64,000 nt of DNA from Paenirhizobium naphthalenivorans (GCF_007992095.1 NZ_BJZP01000004.1:186001-250000); one strand, 5' to 3'. Positions 52,307 to 62,425 are shown, counted from the first letter of the stretch. Notes: generated by a model not told the origin, from the sequence alone. Numbers and translations: made by a program.

Positions 52307-52717
52307 TCACTCCACCCTCTCGAACACCATCGAATGGCCGTTGATGCAGTAGCGCAGGCCGGTCGGCTTCGGGCCGTCGGGGAAGACGTGACCGAGATGG
52401 CCGCCGCAGTTGGCGCAGCGGATTTCCGTCCGGACCATACCCAGCGAGGCGTCGCGATGCTCGGTCACGGCGCCGGGGGAGGCGGGTTCGAAATAGCTCG
52501 GCCAGCCGCAGCCGGCGTCGAATTTCGTGTCGGAATAAAACAGCGGCGTATCGCAGGCGGCGCAGCGATAGAGGCCCTTTTCAAAATTGTCCCAATACGG
52601 GCCGGTAAACGGCCGTTCCGTTCCGTGTTCGCGCAGGATGCGGTATTGCTCCGCCGTCAGCTGCTCGCGCCATTCGGCATCGGATTTGTCGATTGTCGGC
52701 TTGGCTGTCTCGCTCAT
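52307..52717 (-). CDS. msrB: Peptide-methionine (R)-S-oxide reductase
   Basis: The protein has 136 residues. Zinc ligands are Cys52, Cys55, Cys101 and Cys104, the catalytic Cys124 is in RYCINGHSM, and Cys70 in AGCGWPSYF is the likely resolving residue. It reduces methionine-R-sulfoxide in proteins with thioredoxin. There is no signal peptide, so it acts in the cytoplasm. Confidence 0.95.
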   Translation of the reverse strand: MSETAKPTIDKSDAEWREQLTAEQYRILREHGTERPFTGPYWDNFEKGLYRCAACDTPLFYSDTKFDAGCGWPSYFEPASPGAVTEHRDASLGMVRTEIRCANCGGHLGHVFPDGPKPTGLRYCINGHSMVFERVE

Positions 52718-53090
52718 GGGTGTCGCTCCGTTGTTCAGCTGACTAAATAGGGTGGAGAAGGCGCTGCGGCAATCGCCGGCGTGTCGGAGAGGTCGCCTTT
52801 GCCGAACGGTCCGACATCATCCGGTTCGCACGGCGAAGTAATGTCGCGGCGAGTGAGCGACGGGCTAAAACAACGGCCATGAATATACCGCCTGCGGCGG
52901 GCGCAACGGATGCGTTTCGGCCAGTGGAAGCCGCCGGAATCCGTTGACAAACGCCGATGTGAACACGGCTCTTCCCGTTTTCCCTTGAGGCGCGACACGG
53001 TTTGTCCTAACACCATGCGCAATTTGTGCCGTCCTCTCGGGGGCGGCGCCAGACCGCGCTCATGCCGAACTGCGCTCACAAGGATACGGA
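52718..53090. other. Intergenic, about 373 bp upstream of the mrp operon
   Basis: No gene is supported. It must hold the msrB promoter on the left and the mrp promoter on the right. TTGACA at 52944-52949 is a possible -35, but no good -10 follows at the right distance. Confidence 0.35.
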
Positions 53091-55478
53091 ATGTTTGAGA
53101 ACGTCGCCGCTGTGACATTGATGGCCCTGTTTCTGCCCTTTGCCGGCGCGCTGCTCGCTCCCTTCCTGACAGCCAGGCTCGGCGCCAATGCCGCCTGGGT
53201 TCTGGCGCTCGCGCCGCTTGCCTCCTTCGCCCATTTCGCCGGTTTCCTGCCGGCGATCGCGGCCGGGGAGGTGGTAACCGGCGGCTATGCCTGGGTGCCG
53301 AGCCTCAACCTGTCCTTCTCCTGGTTCCTCGACGGCCTGTCGCTCACCTTCGCGCTGCTGGTCACCGGTATCGGCACGCTGATCATGCTCTATACCGGCG
53401 GTTACATGAAGGGTCATCCGCAACTGGGTCGTTTCTTCTCCTTCATGCTGATGTTCATGGGCTCCATGCTCGGCGTCGTGGTGTCCGACAGCTTCCTGAT
53501 GCTCTTCGTCTTCTGGGAGCTGACCTCGATCACCTCCTTCCTGCTGATCGGCTTCGACCATGAGCGTGCGGCCTCGCGCCGCGCCGCCTTGCAGGCTCTG
53601 GTCGTCACCGGCGGCGGTGGCCTCGCCCTGCTGGCCGGCCTGATCTTCATCTGGAACGTCACCGGCCTGACGCAGATGTCGCTGCTGGTGCACTCCGGTG
53701 ACCTCCTGCGCGAGAGCCCGTTCTACGCTGCGGCACTCATTCTGGTGCTCGGCGGCGCCTTCACCAAGTCGGCGCAGTTCCCCTTCCACTTCTGGCTGCC
53801 CAACGCCATGGAGGCGCCGACTCCGGTTTCGGCCTATCTCCATTCCGCGACCATGGTGAAGGCCGGCGTCTATCTGCTGATGCGGCTCAATCCGGTGATG
53901 GGTGGAACACCCGCCTGGGAAATCCTGCTTCCGCTCTTTGGCGGCGTCACGCTTCTGGTCGGTGCCGTTCTCGCCATCCGCCAGACCGATCTGAAGTTGA
54001 TGCTCGCCTATACGACGGTCGCCTCGCTCGGCCTTCTGGTCATGCTGACCGGCTTCGGCTCACCTTATGCGATCGAGGCGGCGGTGCTCTATCTGGTCGC
54101 CCATTCCCTGTTCAAGGGCGCGCTCTTCATGGTCGCCGGCATCATCGATCACGAGACCGGCACGCGCGACGTGACCAGGCTCTCCGGCCTGCGCTCCACC
54201 ATGCCGATCACTTTCGTCGCCGCCCTTTTCGCCGCCATATCCATGGCCGGCCTGCCGCCCTTCTTCGGCTTCCTCGCCAAGGAGGAGATCTATGCGGCGC
54301 TGGCCGGTGGTGATCCGCGTTCCGTTCTCTTCACCGCGGTCGCCATTGTCGGCAACGCGCTGATGTTCGTCATCGCCTTTGCCGTGGCGCTGAAGCCTTT
54401 CCTCGGCGCCAAGGTCGAAACGCCGAAACATGCCCACGAGGGGCCGGTGCTTCTGTGGTTGGGACCGCTGACCCTGTCGCTCATCGGTCTTGCCGCCGCC
54501 GTGTTCTCGCCGCTGGCCCATGCCTTTGTCACCTCGCCGATGGCCAGCGCGGTCGCCGGTGAAGCCGAGACCGTGACCGTCGGCCTCGTGCCCCATATTG
54601 GCGTGCCGCTCGCGCTGTCGGTGCTGACGGTGGTGCTTGGCATTCTTGTTTTCCTCGGTCTCGCCCGCGCCCGTGCCATTGTCGCCCGCCTGCTCGATGC
54701 CCTCGGCCCCGGACCTGATCGCGGCTTCGACCATTTCATCGCCGGTCTTGTTCGACTCTCCTGGCGGGTGACGCAGTTGGTGCAGAACGGACGGCTCGAG
54801 GTCTACATCACCGCGACCTTCCTGCTGCTGGCCGTCGTCCTGCTTGTTCCGCCCCTGGTCGGCGGTGAACTGCCGGTCATGCCGTCCTGGCCGTCCGGCA
54901 TCCGTTTCCACGAACTCGCCTTCTTCATCATCGCCGTCGTAGGCCTGCTGGCCGTTCTGGTCGCCAAGGACCGCCTCACGGCGATCGTCTCGCTCGGCAT
55001 CCAGGGCTTCGCCGTGGCGGTGATCTTCCTGCTGTTCGGCGCGCCGGACCTGTCGTTCACCCAGTTCATGGTCGAGACGCTGTCGGTCGTCATCCTCGCG
55101 CTGGTCATGACGCGGCTGCGCCTTTCGCCCTCCGACCACCGCACCTGGGGCCAGGTTCTGGCTGACGGCGCGATCGCCATCGCCGGGGGGCTGGGCTTTG
55201 CCCTGATGCTGTTGAAATCGACGCAGGCGCCATTCGACACGACGCTCACCGATTTCTTCAACGCCTATTCCAAGGTCGTCGCCCACGGCGCCAATGTCGT
55301 GAACGTCATCATCGTCGACTTCCGTGGCACCGACACGCTGGGCGAGATCTCGGTGGTGATGATTACCGGTCTTGCCATCCTGGCGCTGATCCGGATTCGC
55401 GTCGTGCCGATCGCCGCCGCCCAGGCGAGCGTCGCCGGCATCAGGCGCAAGAACGCCGAGAAGGAGTCGCGCAAGTGA
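53091..55478 (+). CDS. mrpA: Na+/H+ antiporter Mrp/Pha subunit A
   Basis: The protein has 795 residues with about 20 membrane helices. The NuoL-like core contains [53 protein letters not shown] and [15 protein letters not shown]; the C-terminal MrpA-specific part contains [40 protein letters not shown]. It is the ion-translocating subunit of the multi-subunit cation/proton antiporter for Na+ or K+ and alkaline pH. Its stop overlaps mrpB (GTGA). Confidence 0.95.
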   Translation: MFENVAAVTLMALFLPFAGALLAPFLTARLGANAAWVLALAPLASFAHFAGFLPAIAAGEVVTGGYAWVPSLNLSFSWFLDGLSLTFALLVTGIGTLIMLYTGGYMKGHPQLGRFFSFMLMFMGSMLGVVVSDSFLMLFVFWELTSITSFLLIGFDHERAASRRAALQALVVTGGGGLALLAGLIFIWNVTGLTQMSLLVHSGDLLRESPFYAAALILVLGGAFTKSAQFPFHFWLPNAMEAPTPVSAYLHSATMVKAGVYLLMRLNPVMGGTPAWEILLPLFGGVTLLVGAVLAIRQTDLKLMLAYTTVASLGLLVMLTGFGSPYAIEAAVLYLVAHSLFKGALFMVAGIIDHETGTRDVTRLSGLRSTMPITFVAALFAAISMAGLPPFFGFLAKEEIYAALAGGDPRSVLFTAVAIVGNALMFVIAFAVALKPFLGAKVETPKHAHEGPVLLWLGPLTLSLIGLAAAVFSPLAHAFVTSPMASAVAGEAETVTVGLVPHIGVPLALSVLTVVLGILVFLGLARARAIVARLLDALGPGPDRGFDHFIAGLVRLSWRVTQLVQNGRLEVYITATFLLLAVVLLVPPLVGGELPVMPSWPSGIRFHELAFFIIAVVGLLAVLVAKDRLTAIVSLGIQGFAVAVIFLLFGAPDLSFTQFMVETLSVVILALVMTRLRLSPSDHRTWGQVLADGAIAIAGGLGFALMLLKSTQAPFDTTLTDFFNAYSKVVAHGANVVNVIIVDFRGTDTLGEISVVMITGLAILALIRIRVVPIAAAQASVAGIRRKNAEKESRK

Positions 55479-55894
55479 ACACGCTGATTTTCCGCACCGT
55501 CGCCCCCTTCCTGACCGCGCTGATGCTGCTATTTTCGATCTTCGTCCTGCTGCGAGGCCACAATGAGCCGGGCGGCGGCTTCATCGGCGGGCTGATCGCC
55601 GCTTCGGCCTTCGCCATGTACGGTATCGCCTTCGGCGTGTCGGCCGTGCGCCGCGCACTGTGGTTCCGACCCTTGTCTATCGCCGGTGCGGGCCTGCTGT
55701 TGTCGACCGTCTCGGGCCTGATCTCGGCCGTCTTCGGCGTGCCCTTCATGACGGGCCTGTGGATCTATCCGCGACTGTTCGGCGTCGAGGTGCCGCTCGC
55801 CACCGTCATGTCGTTTGACGTCGGCGTCTATCTTGTCGTCGTTGGTGCCATCACCGCGATCGCGCTGGCGCTTGAGGAAAGGGAGAGCGACTGA
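55475..55894 (+). CDS. mrpB: Mrp antiporter subunit B
   Basis: The protein has 139 residues with four membrane helices. [48 protein letters not shown] is the MrpB signature. The GTG start overlaps the mrpA stop and its own stop overlaps the mrpC ATG, so translation is coupled. Confidence 0.93.
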   Translation: MNTLIFRTVAPFLTALMLLFSIFVLLRGHNEPGGGFIGGLIAASAFAMYGIAFGVSAVRRALWFRPLSIAGAGLLLSTVSGLISAVFGVPFMTGLWIYPRLFGVEVPLATVMSFDVGVYLVVVGAITAIALALEERESD

Positions 55895-56271
55895 TGGAAA
55901 CGCTGCTGTCGGGTCTGGTCGGCATTTTCTTCGCCGGCGCCCTTTACCTGATGATGTCGAAGCATATCGTTCGTGTGCTGCTTGGCGTCGTCATTCTCGG
56001 CAATGCGGTCAACCTGCTTCTGTTCACCACCGGCCGGCTGACCCGTGAGGTTCCGCCGATCATCGCCGCCGGTGCGGATACGCTGAGCGCCGGTGCCGCC
56101 AATCCACTGCCGCAGGCGCTGATCCTGACGGCGATCGTCATTTCCTTCTCCTTCTTCTGCTTCCTTCTGGTGCTGACCTATCGGGCCTACCAGGACCTTG
56201 GAACCGACGATACCGACGAGATGCGCGTGGCTGAGCCGAAGGGCGAGCCGCTGCCGCCGATGGGATATTGA
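55894..56271 (+). CDS. mrpC: Mrp antiporter subunit C (NuoK-like)
   Basis: The protein has 125 residues with three membrane helices. GIFFAGALYLMMSKHIVRVLLGVVILGNAVNLLLF and LPQALILTAIVISFSFFCFLLVLTYR match MrpC/NuoK. It overlaps mrpB by one base. It is followed by an intergenic repeat instead of the usual overlap with mrpD. Confidence 0.93.
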   Translation: METLLSGLVGIFFAGALYLMMSKHIVRVLLGVVILGNAVNLLLFTTGRLTREVPPIIAAGADTLSAGAANPLPQALILTAIVISFSFFCFLLVLTYRAYQDLGTDDTDEMRVAEPKGEPLPPMGY

Positions 56272-56299
56272 TTGCATGAGAATGCCTGTGCCTGATCTG

Positions 56300-56485
56300 A
56301 ACACCCTCCGGCCTGCCTGCCAACTCACCCGTGAGGGGGGAGACCGCTCAGCGGCCGGCGCCGCGTTCAAAACTCATGCCGTGAAGATGTCGCCTTCGTT
56401 CGGCCCGCAGGGCTTGGCGAGGACCGTACGCCTCGGTCTCTTCACCCTTGTGGGGAAGGCGGCCGGCAGGTCAGAGGGGGCGGTG
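56300..56485. repeat. Palindromic intergenic element (RIME-like) between mrpC and mrpD
   Basis: The 190-bp region between mrpC and mrpD has imperfect inverted ends: the left end reads CCTGCCTGCC..CTCACCCGTGAGGGGGGAGAC and the right end, on the other strand, CTGCCGGCCGCCTTCCCCACAAGGGTGAAGAGAC. The ends resemble the rhizobial intergenic repeats of the CCTGCCGG..CCCC-AAGGGG type. No other junction in the operon has a gap, so it is probably an insertion. Its G-rich right end supplies an SD-like stretch before mrpD. Confidence 0.6.
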
Positions 56486-56490
56486 CACTG

Positions 56491-58110
56491 ATGGCTTCTG
56501 CGACTTCCTCCCACCTCGATCCCTCGCTTTTCTGGGTGATGGAGCCCACGAGCGCCGCCCAGTGGCTGACCATTTTGCCGGTGGCCATCGGCCTTGGCTG
56601 CGGCGCCGTGCTGATGATGCTGCGCCATTCGACCCGGCTTCATCCATTGATCGCCATTCCCGGCCTTGCCCTGATGGTGCTGGTCGACATCCTGCTGCTC
56701 GCGCATGTCGCGACGCAGGGTCCGGTGACGATGATGATGGGCCGCTGGTTGCCGCCCTTCGGCATCGCCTTCACCGTCGACCTGACCGGCGCGCTTCTGG
56801 CGCTGACGGCCGCCATCGTGGCGCTGGCCGGGAGCATCTACGCGCTCGGCGACATCAATACCAGCGGCCGGCGCTATGGTTTCTATCCCTTCCTGATGGT
56901 GCTGATGGCCGGCGTCTCCGGTGCCTTCCTGACCGGCGATATCTTCAATCTCTACGTCTGGTTCGAGGTCCTGCTGATCTCGTCCTTCGGCCTGCTGATC
57001 CTCGGCTCCGAGCGCGAGCAGATCGACGGCGCGCTGAAATACGCGGTGTTGAACCTGATCGGCACGACGCTGTTCCTGATCGCCGTCGGCTATCTCTATG
57101 CCATCTTCGGCACGCTCAACATGGCCGACATCGCGCAAAAAGCCGGATCCTTGCGCGATAGCGCTCCGTTGCTGACGCTCGGCACGCTGTTCGTCTTCGC
57201 CTTTGGCATGAAGGCTGCGGCCTTCCCGGTCAATTTCTGGCTGCCGGCCTCCTATCACACCCCGCGCATCGTCGTGTCGGCGCTGTTTGCCGGTCTGTTG
57301 ACCAAGGTCGGCGTCTACGCCCTGTTGCGCGTCATGGTCATGCTCCTGCCGGTCGAGCGCGAGGCGCTGAGCCTCGTCATTGCAGTCGCCGCAGCACTCA
57401 CCATGGTGCTCGGCGCCATGGGGGCGCTGGCCCAGTCCGACATCCGCCGCTTCCTCGGCTTTGTCGTCGTCTCCGGGATTGGCTACATGCTGGCCGGCGC
57501 GGCGATCGCCGGCACCGCCGGCCTGTCGGCGGCGATCTTCTACGCGCTGCATTCGATCGTGCTGATGACCGCGCTCTACCTTCTGGCAGGCGAAGCGGCG
57601 CGCCGTGGCGGTTCCTACAGGCTTGAAAACCTGTCCGGGCTGTGGGCGGCCGGACCCGCCTTTGCCGGTCTCTCGCTTGCGCTGTTCTTCGCCGGCTCCG
57701 GCCTGCCGCCGTTCTCCGGCTTCTGGCCCAAGGCGATGCTGGTCAAGGCATCGCTCGACATTGGCGCCTGGTGGCTGGCCGGAGCTGTTCTCCTTTCCGG
57801 CTTCCTCACCACGATTGCCTTCGGCCGTGTTTTCCTGCTCGCCTATTGGCGCCCGGCTCCATCCGCCGTTGAGTCTCCTCCCGAGACAGCCGCCGGGTCG
57901 CCCATTGGCGAGGCTGCCGAGGTTGCCGTCGCTGCGCCGACGTCGGCGCGTGCCGCAGCCATGCTGCCCATCCTCGCCCTTTCGGCTCTGGTCGTCTGGT
58001 TCGGCCTTTTCCCCGAGCCGCTGATCGAGCTCAGCCAGCGGGCGGCAATGGGGCTCGCCGACCCCACTGCCTATCTCCAGTCCGTCTTTCCGTCGGGAGG
58101 TCAGCCATGA
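56491..58110 (+). CDS. mrpD: Mrp antiporter subunit D
   Basis: The protein has 539 residues with about 14 membrane helices. VDLTGALLALTAAIVALAGSIYALGD, YVWFEVLLISSFGLLIL, KAAAFPVNFWLPASYHTPRIVVSALFAGLLTKVGVYALLR and SDIRRFLGFVVVSGIGYML are MrpD/NuoN features, including the helix-breaking Lys in the core. It is a second proton-pump-like subunit. Residues about 460-490 form an Ala/Pro/Glu-rich insertion. The ATG at 56491 follows the repeat element, and the stop overlaps mrpE. Confidence 0.95.
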   Translation: MASATSSHLDPSLFWVMEPTSAAQWLTILPVAIGLGCGAVLMMLRHSTRLHPLIAIPGLALMVLVDILLLAHVATQGPVTMMMGRWLPPFGIAFTVDLTGALLALTAAIVALAGSIYALGDINTSGRRYGFYPFLMVLMAGVSGAFLTGDIFNLYVWFEVLLISSFGLLILGSEREQIDGALKYAVLNLIGTTLFLIAVGYLYAIFGTLNMADIAQKAGSLRDSAPLLTLGTLFVFAFGMKAAAFPVNFWLPASYHTPRIVVSALFAGLLTKVGVYALLRVMVMLLPVEREALSLVIAVAAALTMVLGAMGALAQSDIRRFLGFVVVSGIGYMLAGAAIAGTAGLSAAIFYALHSIVLMTALYLLAGEAARRGGSYRLENLSGLWAAGPAFAGLSLALFFAGSGLPPFSGFWPKAMLVKASLDIGAWWLAGAVLLSGFLTTIAFGRVFLLAYWRPAPSAVESPPETAAGSPIGEAAEVAVAAPTSARAAAMLPILALSALVVWFGLFPEPLIELSQRAAMGLADPTAYLQSVFPSGGQP

Positions 58111-58580
58111 TCCTCTATGCCATCAACCTCCTCATGGCCATCGTCTGGGCGGCGATCACCGGCAGCGCTTCGCTGTACAACCTGGTCTTTGGCTTCCTTC
58201 TCTCCACGTTGGCGCTTGGTGTGATCCGCGACCAGATCAACGGCACCGGCTATATCCGCCGGGCTCTGCGCGTCGCCTCGCTCATCTGGCTGTTCTTCAT
58301 TGAACTGGCGAAGTCGGCCTTCAAGGTCGCCATCATGGTGGTTAGCCCAAATCTCGAAATCAAGCCGGGCATCTTCGCCTATCCGCTGACGGTGACGCGT
58401 GATTTCGAGATCACCCTGCTCGCCAATCTCATCACGCTGACGCCCGGTACGCTGTCGGTCGATGTCTCCGACGACAAGAGCGTGCTATACGTCCATGCCA
58501 TCGACTGCTCCGATCCGGAGGGCACGCGTCGCGAGATCGCCGAAGGCTTCGAGCGCAAGATCCGGGAGGCCTTCGCATGA
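58107..58580 (+). CDS. mrpE: Mrp antiporter subunit E
   Basis: The protein has 157 residues: two N-terminal membrane helices followed by the domain LNLEIKPG-type signature, here [54 protein letters not shown], typical of MrpE. It overlaps both mrpD and mrpF by 4 bp. Confidence 0.93.
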   Translation: MILYAINLLMAIVWAAITGSASLYNLVFGFLLSTLALGVIRDQINGTGYIRRALRVASLIWLFFIELAKSAFKVAIMVVSPNLEIKPGIFAYPLTVTRDFEITLLANLITLTPGTLSVDVSDDKSVLYVHAIDCSDPEGTRREIAEGFERKIREAFA

Positions 58581-59026
58581 TTTCGCCGGAAAGCATCATC
58601 GCGACCGTCTGCAATTTCGCCCTGGTCGTTCTCAGCCTCTCCTTTTTCCTGACCGTCTATCGCGTGGTGAAGGGGCCGACGCTGCCCGACCGGGTTCTCG
58701 CGCTTGACATGCTGGTCGGTATCGCCATCGGCTTCATTGCCGTAATCGCCATCCGCACCGGCTACACGCTCTATATCGACATCGCCATCTCGCTTGGCCT
58801 GGTCGGCTTCCTTGCGACCGTCGCCTTCGCCCGCTTCATTCTGGCGCGCGGCGTGGTTGGCGAGCGTCCGCTGGAGGACGCTCCGGTGCTGCGCCCGCAA
58901 GTGGCCAAGGCGAAGGGTGGCAAGAAGATCAAGCCCGTTGCTTCCACCGCGGCTACACCCGCACCGGCCAAGCCGCGCGGCGGCAAGAAGGCCAGCGCTC
59001 CGGCCAAGACAGGGGGAAAGAAATGA
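58577..59026 (+). CDS. mrpF: Mrp antiporter subunit F with long Lys/Ala/Pro-rich tail
   Basis: The protein has 149 residues. The first 95 hold the three helices of MrpF ([34 protein letters not shown]..). The last 45 residues form a basic low-complexity tail ([29 protein letters not shown]). Most MrpF proteins end near residue 90-95, so the tail is unusual. It overlaps mrpE and mrpG. Confidence 0.92.
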   Translation: MISPESIIATVCNFALVVLSLSFFLTVYRVVKGPTLPDRVLALDMLVGIAIGFIAVIAIRTGYTLYIDIAISLGLVGFLATVAFARFILARGVVGERPLEDAPVLRPQVAKAKGGKKIKPVASTAATPAPAKPRGGKKASAPAKTGGKK

Positions 59027-59367
59027 TCGCCTACGCCACAGCCCTGTTCACCGCGTCGCTGATCGTCGGCGGCGCGCTCTTTGCGCTGGTCGCCGCGATC
59101 GGCCTGAACCGTTTTCCCGATCTTTATACCCGCATGCACGCTGCCTCAAAGGCCGGCACGGTTGGCTCCGGCCTGCTTCTGCTGGCTGTCGGTCTGCACG
59201 CTGGCGACCTTGCCACCTTCTCGCGCGCCATCGCCGGTTTCTTTTTCTTCATCCTGACGGCGCCGGTTTCCGCCCATCTGCTGGCCAAGGCGGCGCATCA
59301 GGTCGGCTACAAGCTGTCACCCGTCTCGGTGCTGGACGAGTTGAAGGGTAAGGACGGCTTGGGCTGA
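59023..59367 (+). CDS. mrpG: Mrp antiporter subunit G
   Basis: The protein has 114 residues with three membrane helices. [33 protein letters not shown] and [18 protein letters not shown] match MrpG. It is the last gene of the operon and overlaps mrpF by 4 bp. No clear terminator follows. Confidence 0.93.
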   Translation: MIAYATALFTASLIVGGALFALVAAIGLNRFPDLYTRMHAASKAGTVGSGLLLLAVGLHAGDLATFSRAIAGFFFFILTAPVSAHLLAKAAHQVGYKLSPVSVLDELKGKDGLG

Positions 59368-59822
59368 CGCACACCGGCGCGGCAAGTAAATCCCGATGGT
59401 TGTCTGCAATTTTTTCGGGTATTCGCGCGGCCTTTGTATTTGTGGCAAGTCGAATATTGGCGGTGCTTAAGCTAAAGCGCCTTTCCCTCCCCATTTCTGG
59501 TGAAAAATATTTCGTGGATTTTTGACGGAATAATGATAACCAGAATTTAGAGCACTGATCTCGCGGACTTGGTTTGACGCGCGCGCTCAATTCCCGAGCG
59601 GAAGTTGTATTCACAACGCTTCTCTTGTCGGGTGTTCAGCCGAGCTACGACCGTAGAGGATCTTTTGAAGCAAAATGCCAAGCATCTGGCCCGGGATCTA
59701 GGGGTGGATCTCATGTCGACAACGACAAGGCTGATGCGACGTTTTTTGTTTCTTTGCTTTAACGAGTGGCGCCTGCCTTGCGGCGGCGCCTGGCAAGCAC
59801 AGTTGAACAGGAGTTCATTGAA
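59368..59822. other. Intergenic, about 455 bp upstream of mucR
   Basis: The region is AT-richer than the genes, with T/A runs typical of rhizobial mucR leaders, where MucR binds to control itself. No gene is supported. A GGCGCC..GGCGCC hairpin lies at 59768-59790, close to the mucR ribosome-binding site. Confidence 0.5.
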
Positions 59823-60251
59823 ATGACAGAAAACGCTCATGGCGCCAGCCATGAACTGCTGGTGGAGCTGACCGCCGACATCGTTTCGGCCTATGTCAGC
59901 AACCATGTGGTTCCCGCTGGCGATATCGCCAACCTCATTGCCGATGTGCATTCGGCGTTGAGCAATACGTCATCGCCGGCTCCGGTCGTCTCGATCGTCG
60001 AAAAGCAGAAGCCCGCCGTCGCCGTGCGCAAGTCCATCCAGGACGACCAGATCATCTGCCTGGAATGCGGCGGCGCCTTCAAGTCGCTGAAGCGCCACCT
60101 GATGACCCACCACAATCTCGGTCCGGAAGAATACCGCGACAAGTGGGATCTTCCCATCGACTATCCGATGGTCGCTCCGGCCTATGCCGAAGCGCGCTCG
60201 CGTCTGGCCAAGGAAATGGGTCTCGGCCAGCGCCGCAAGCGCGGTAAGTGA
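59823..60251 (+). CDS. mucR: MucR/Ros family zinc-finger regulator
   Basis: The protein has 142 residues. The zinc finger has Cys79, Cys82, His92 and His96 (CX2CX9HX3H) within [19 protein letters not shown], and the following [35 protein letters not shown] is the Ros/MucR C-terminal hallmark. The N-terminal 50 residues are the oligomerisation region. It is an H-NS-like global regulator of surface polysaccharide and motility. A strong terminator follows. Confidence 0.96.
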   Translation: MTENAHGASHELLVELTADIVSAYVSNHVVPAGDIANLIADVHSALSNTSSPAPVVSIVEKQKPAVAVRKSIQDDQIICLECGGAFKSLKRHLMTHHNLGPEEYRDKWDLPIDYPMVAPAYAEARSRLAKEMGLGQRRKRGK

Positions 60252-60297
60252 TCAGAGAAGCCGCGTCGGCCCTCAGGGTCGGCCGCGCACGATCGAC

Positions 60298-60324
60298 AAC
60301 CGGGCCTCGCGGCCCGGTTTTTTT
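60298..60324 (+). terminator. Rho-independent terminator after mucR
   Basis: The stem AACCGGGCC/GGCCCGGTT with loop TCGC runs into a tract of seven T residues, 46 bp after the mucR stop. Confidence 0.95.
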
Positions 60325-60479
60325 ATGGCTGATTTTGAGGAAATAAATCCTCATATTATTTTCAATCTGACGTAATTTCTGAGCAAAAACAGTTGAAACG
60401 TGTCGATGCCGACCCTTTCAACATCCTCATTTTCTGCTAGAGGTGTATGAATTAATTCCTATCAACTGGGAGTGATCGT

Positions 60480-60890
60480 ATGCCGTCTGAATTGCCTCTT
60501 TCCCCGGCATCGGGGCTGAAAACAGTGTCCCCGGAAACTCTCGTCTCCCGATCCGTACCCTCGGCCCTGTCCGATCGGCGCCTTGTCTGCCTTGTCGTGC
60601 GCCAGATCACCTCCGAGCTGCTGGCGCTGACCGGCGAACCCGGCGAGGTTGGACGCGCCCGGCGACGGGCTTGTTGCCATGTGCGACAGATATCCATGTA
60701 TGTCTGTCATGTGGCCCTCTCCATGTCCTATGGCGACATCGCCGAATGCTTCTGCGTCGATCGCACCACGGTCACCCATGCCTGCCATATGGTCGAGAAC
60801 CGGCGTGACGATCCGGGCTTCGACATCTTCGTCGGCACCGTCGAGCGGCTGGCCGAGGCGGTCGGTATGGTCGCCGGGAGGTCGGTATGA
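60480..60890 (+). CDS. DnaA C-terminal-domain-like HTH protein
   Basis: The protein has 136 residues. RARRRACCHVRQISMYVCHVALSMSYGDIAECFCVDRTTVTHACHMVENRRDDPGFD matches the DnaA domain IV fold (helix-turn-helix that binds DnaA boxes), with no ATPase domain. Such short proteins are found in rhizobia next to DUF6456 genes and may act in cell-cycle or regulatory roles. Its stop overlaps the start of the DUF6456 gene. Confidence 0.85.
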   Translation: MPSELPLSPASGLKTVSPETLVSRSVPSALSDRRLVCLVVRQITSELLALTGEPGEVGRARRRACCHVRQISMYVCHVALSMSYGDIAECFCVDRTTVTHACHMVENRRDDPGFDIFVGTVERLAEAVGMVAGRSV

Positions 60891-61699
60891 GCGGGCCCGG
60901 CCGGACGCCGGCCGAACGGCGGCTGCTATTGCGCGTCCTGCGGCTCTCGTTGCGTGGCCCGCTTTCGGTCGTGGCCGACGAGGGCGGTGCGCTGCATCTC
61001 GCGAGTGCCGACATGGAGATCAGGAACGTGCCGCAGCGCCTGCTGCGCGATCTGGTGGCCGACGGGTTGATCCTGCGCGACGGGCTGCGGATCCGGGCCG
61101 GCGAGGGGGCGGCAACCTACCTCCGCCGTGCCCTGGCTGAACCCGGCGGGGAGGCCTTTCTCGAACAGCACCGCGTGACGGTGGGCGAAACCCTTGTTGA
61201 AGAGGGGGAGCGCCGTCCGGTGCGGCGCAATCTCGCCGAATCCCCCCTGTCGGGCCTTGCCCGGCTGAAGGATCGCTCCGGCGCCGCCTATTACGCCGAG
61301 GAGGCGATCGCCGCCGGTGAGAGACTGGCCGCCGATTTCGAGCGGGCCGGGCTACAGCCACGCATCACCGCCTCCTGGGAGCCCCGGCTGTCGAGCAAGG
61401 TGCGGGGTGCTGCGCCGTCATCCGTCGAGATCGCCGATTCGGCGCTCGGTGCCCGCGCCCGGGTGAGCGCGGCGATCGAGGCCATGGGGCCGGAACTCGC
61501 GGGCGTCGCGCTCGATGTCTGCTGCTTCATGAAGGGGCTGGAGACGGTCGAGCGCGAGCGCCAGTGGCCGGCTCGGTCCGCCAAGCTCATGCTGCGTACA
61601 GCACTTCTGGCGCTTGCCCGCCACTACGCCCCGCCGCCCGCCGGAGAGGGCCGCAGCCGCCATCATTGGGGTGTCGAGGGGTATCGGCCGGAGTTCTGA
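60887..61699 (+). CDS. DUF6456 domain protein
   Basis: The protein has 270 residues. The C-terminal 130 (NLAESPLSGLARLKDRSGAAYYAEEAIAAGERLAADFERAGLQPRITASWEPRL...DVCCFMKGLETVERERQWPARSAKLMLRTALLALARHY) match DUF6456, which is shared by rhizobia and related to phage-type regulators. The N-terminal half is winged-helix-like. It is coupled to the DnaA-like gene by an ATGA overlap, so the two probably act together. Confidence 0.85.
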   Translation: MSGPGRTPAERRLLLRVLRLSLRGPLSVVADEGGALHLASADMEIRNVPQRLLRDLVADGLILRDGLRIRAGEGAATYLRRALAEPGGEAFLEQHRVTVGETLVEEGERRPVRRNLAESPLSGLARLKDRSGAAYYAEEAIAAGERLAADFERAGLQPRITASWEPRLSSKVRGAAPSSVEIADSALGARARVSAAIEAMGPELAGVALDVCCFMKGLETVERERQWPARSAKLMLRTALLALARHYAPPPAGEGRSRHHWGVEGYRPEF

Positions 61700-61712
61700 G
61701 GGGCGCCGTTCT

Positions 61713-62129
61713 CTAGATCAGCCGTCTGGCCGCTTCCTCGCGGATGCGCTGGATCATTGAGCGCAGGCCGTTGGCGCGCTGGGCCGAAAGGTGCTCGATC
61801 AGGCCGAGCCGGGAAAACAGTTCGATCGCGTCGAAGGCGACGATCTCCGAGGCGTGCTTTCCCGAATAGGCGGTCAGCACGATCGCCACCAGGCCGCGGA
61901 CGATATGGGCGTCCGAATCGCCGGAAAAGTCGATCACCGGGTCCTTGCCCTCGTGCGGATGGCTTGAGAGCCAGACCTGGCTGGCGCAGCCCTTGACCTT
62001 GTTCTCCGCCGTTTTTTCCTCATCCGGCAGGTCTGGTAGCGCCTTGCCGAGCTCCATGACATAGCGCATCCGGTCCTCCCAGTCGTCCAGGAAGGCGAAA
62101 TCCTCGGTCATCTGCTCAAGCGTCGTCAT
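61713..62129 (-). CDS. sufE: SufE family Fe-S assembly protein
   Basis: The protein has 138 residues. The persulfide-accepting Cys48 is in VKGCASQVW, followed by HIVRGLVAIVLTAYSGK, the usual SufE/CsdE signature. It takes sulfur from a SufS-type desulfurase. The other suf genes are not in the window. The start at 62129 is an ATG. Confidence 0.95.
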   Translation of the reverse strand: MTTLEQMTEDFAFLDDWEDRMRYVMELGKALPDLPDEEKTAENKVKGCASQVWLSSHPHEGKDPVIDFSGDSDAHIVRGLVAIVLTAYSGKHASEIVAFDAIELFSRLGLIEHLSAQRANGLRSMIQRIREEAARRLI

Positions 62130-62216
62130 CGTGCGTCACATCCGGTTCAGGCAACAGTCCGCCCCGGTATAGGCGATCCGCTCGGTCATTTGAACCTTTG
62201 CGGCGGGGGACGGCGG

Positions 62217-62253
62217 GAAAAAGAAAAACCGCGAGGACACGGGGTCCTCGCGG
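62217..62253 (-). terminator. Terminator downstream of the DUF5330 gene
   Basis: On the minus strand the 10-bp stem CCGCGAGGAC/GTCCTCGCGG with a 5-nt loop is followed by TTTTTCTTTTT. It separates the DUF5330 gene from sufE. Confidence 0.9.
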
Positions 62254-62425
62254 CTCGGCAAAAGGCCGAAGTTTCCTGTGGGACAGGCAGACAGGCAACC
62301 GAGCATCGTCGCCCATAGGGCCGAGAGATGCTCCGACGCAAGCGGAAGGCCAAGGCCGGCGAAGGGCCTCGGGAATTCTTGGGGATACCGGACCTTGTGG
62401 CCGCGGCGGTCGGTGCCGGCGTCTC

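Noticed and set aside
54060..55286. 408-codon minus-strand open frame inside mrpA.
   Set aside because: Its composition (Gly, Asp, Arg, Gln, Glu, His repeats) is the mirror of membrane-helix codons in mrpA.
59574..59826. Short open frames of 60-75 codons upstream of mucR.
   Set aside because: They overlap each other in different frames, lack clear ribosome-binding sites and lie in the leader of mucR.
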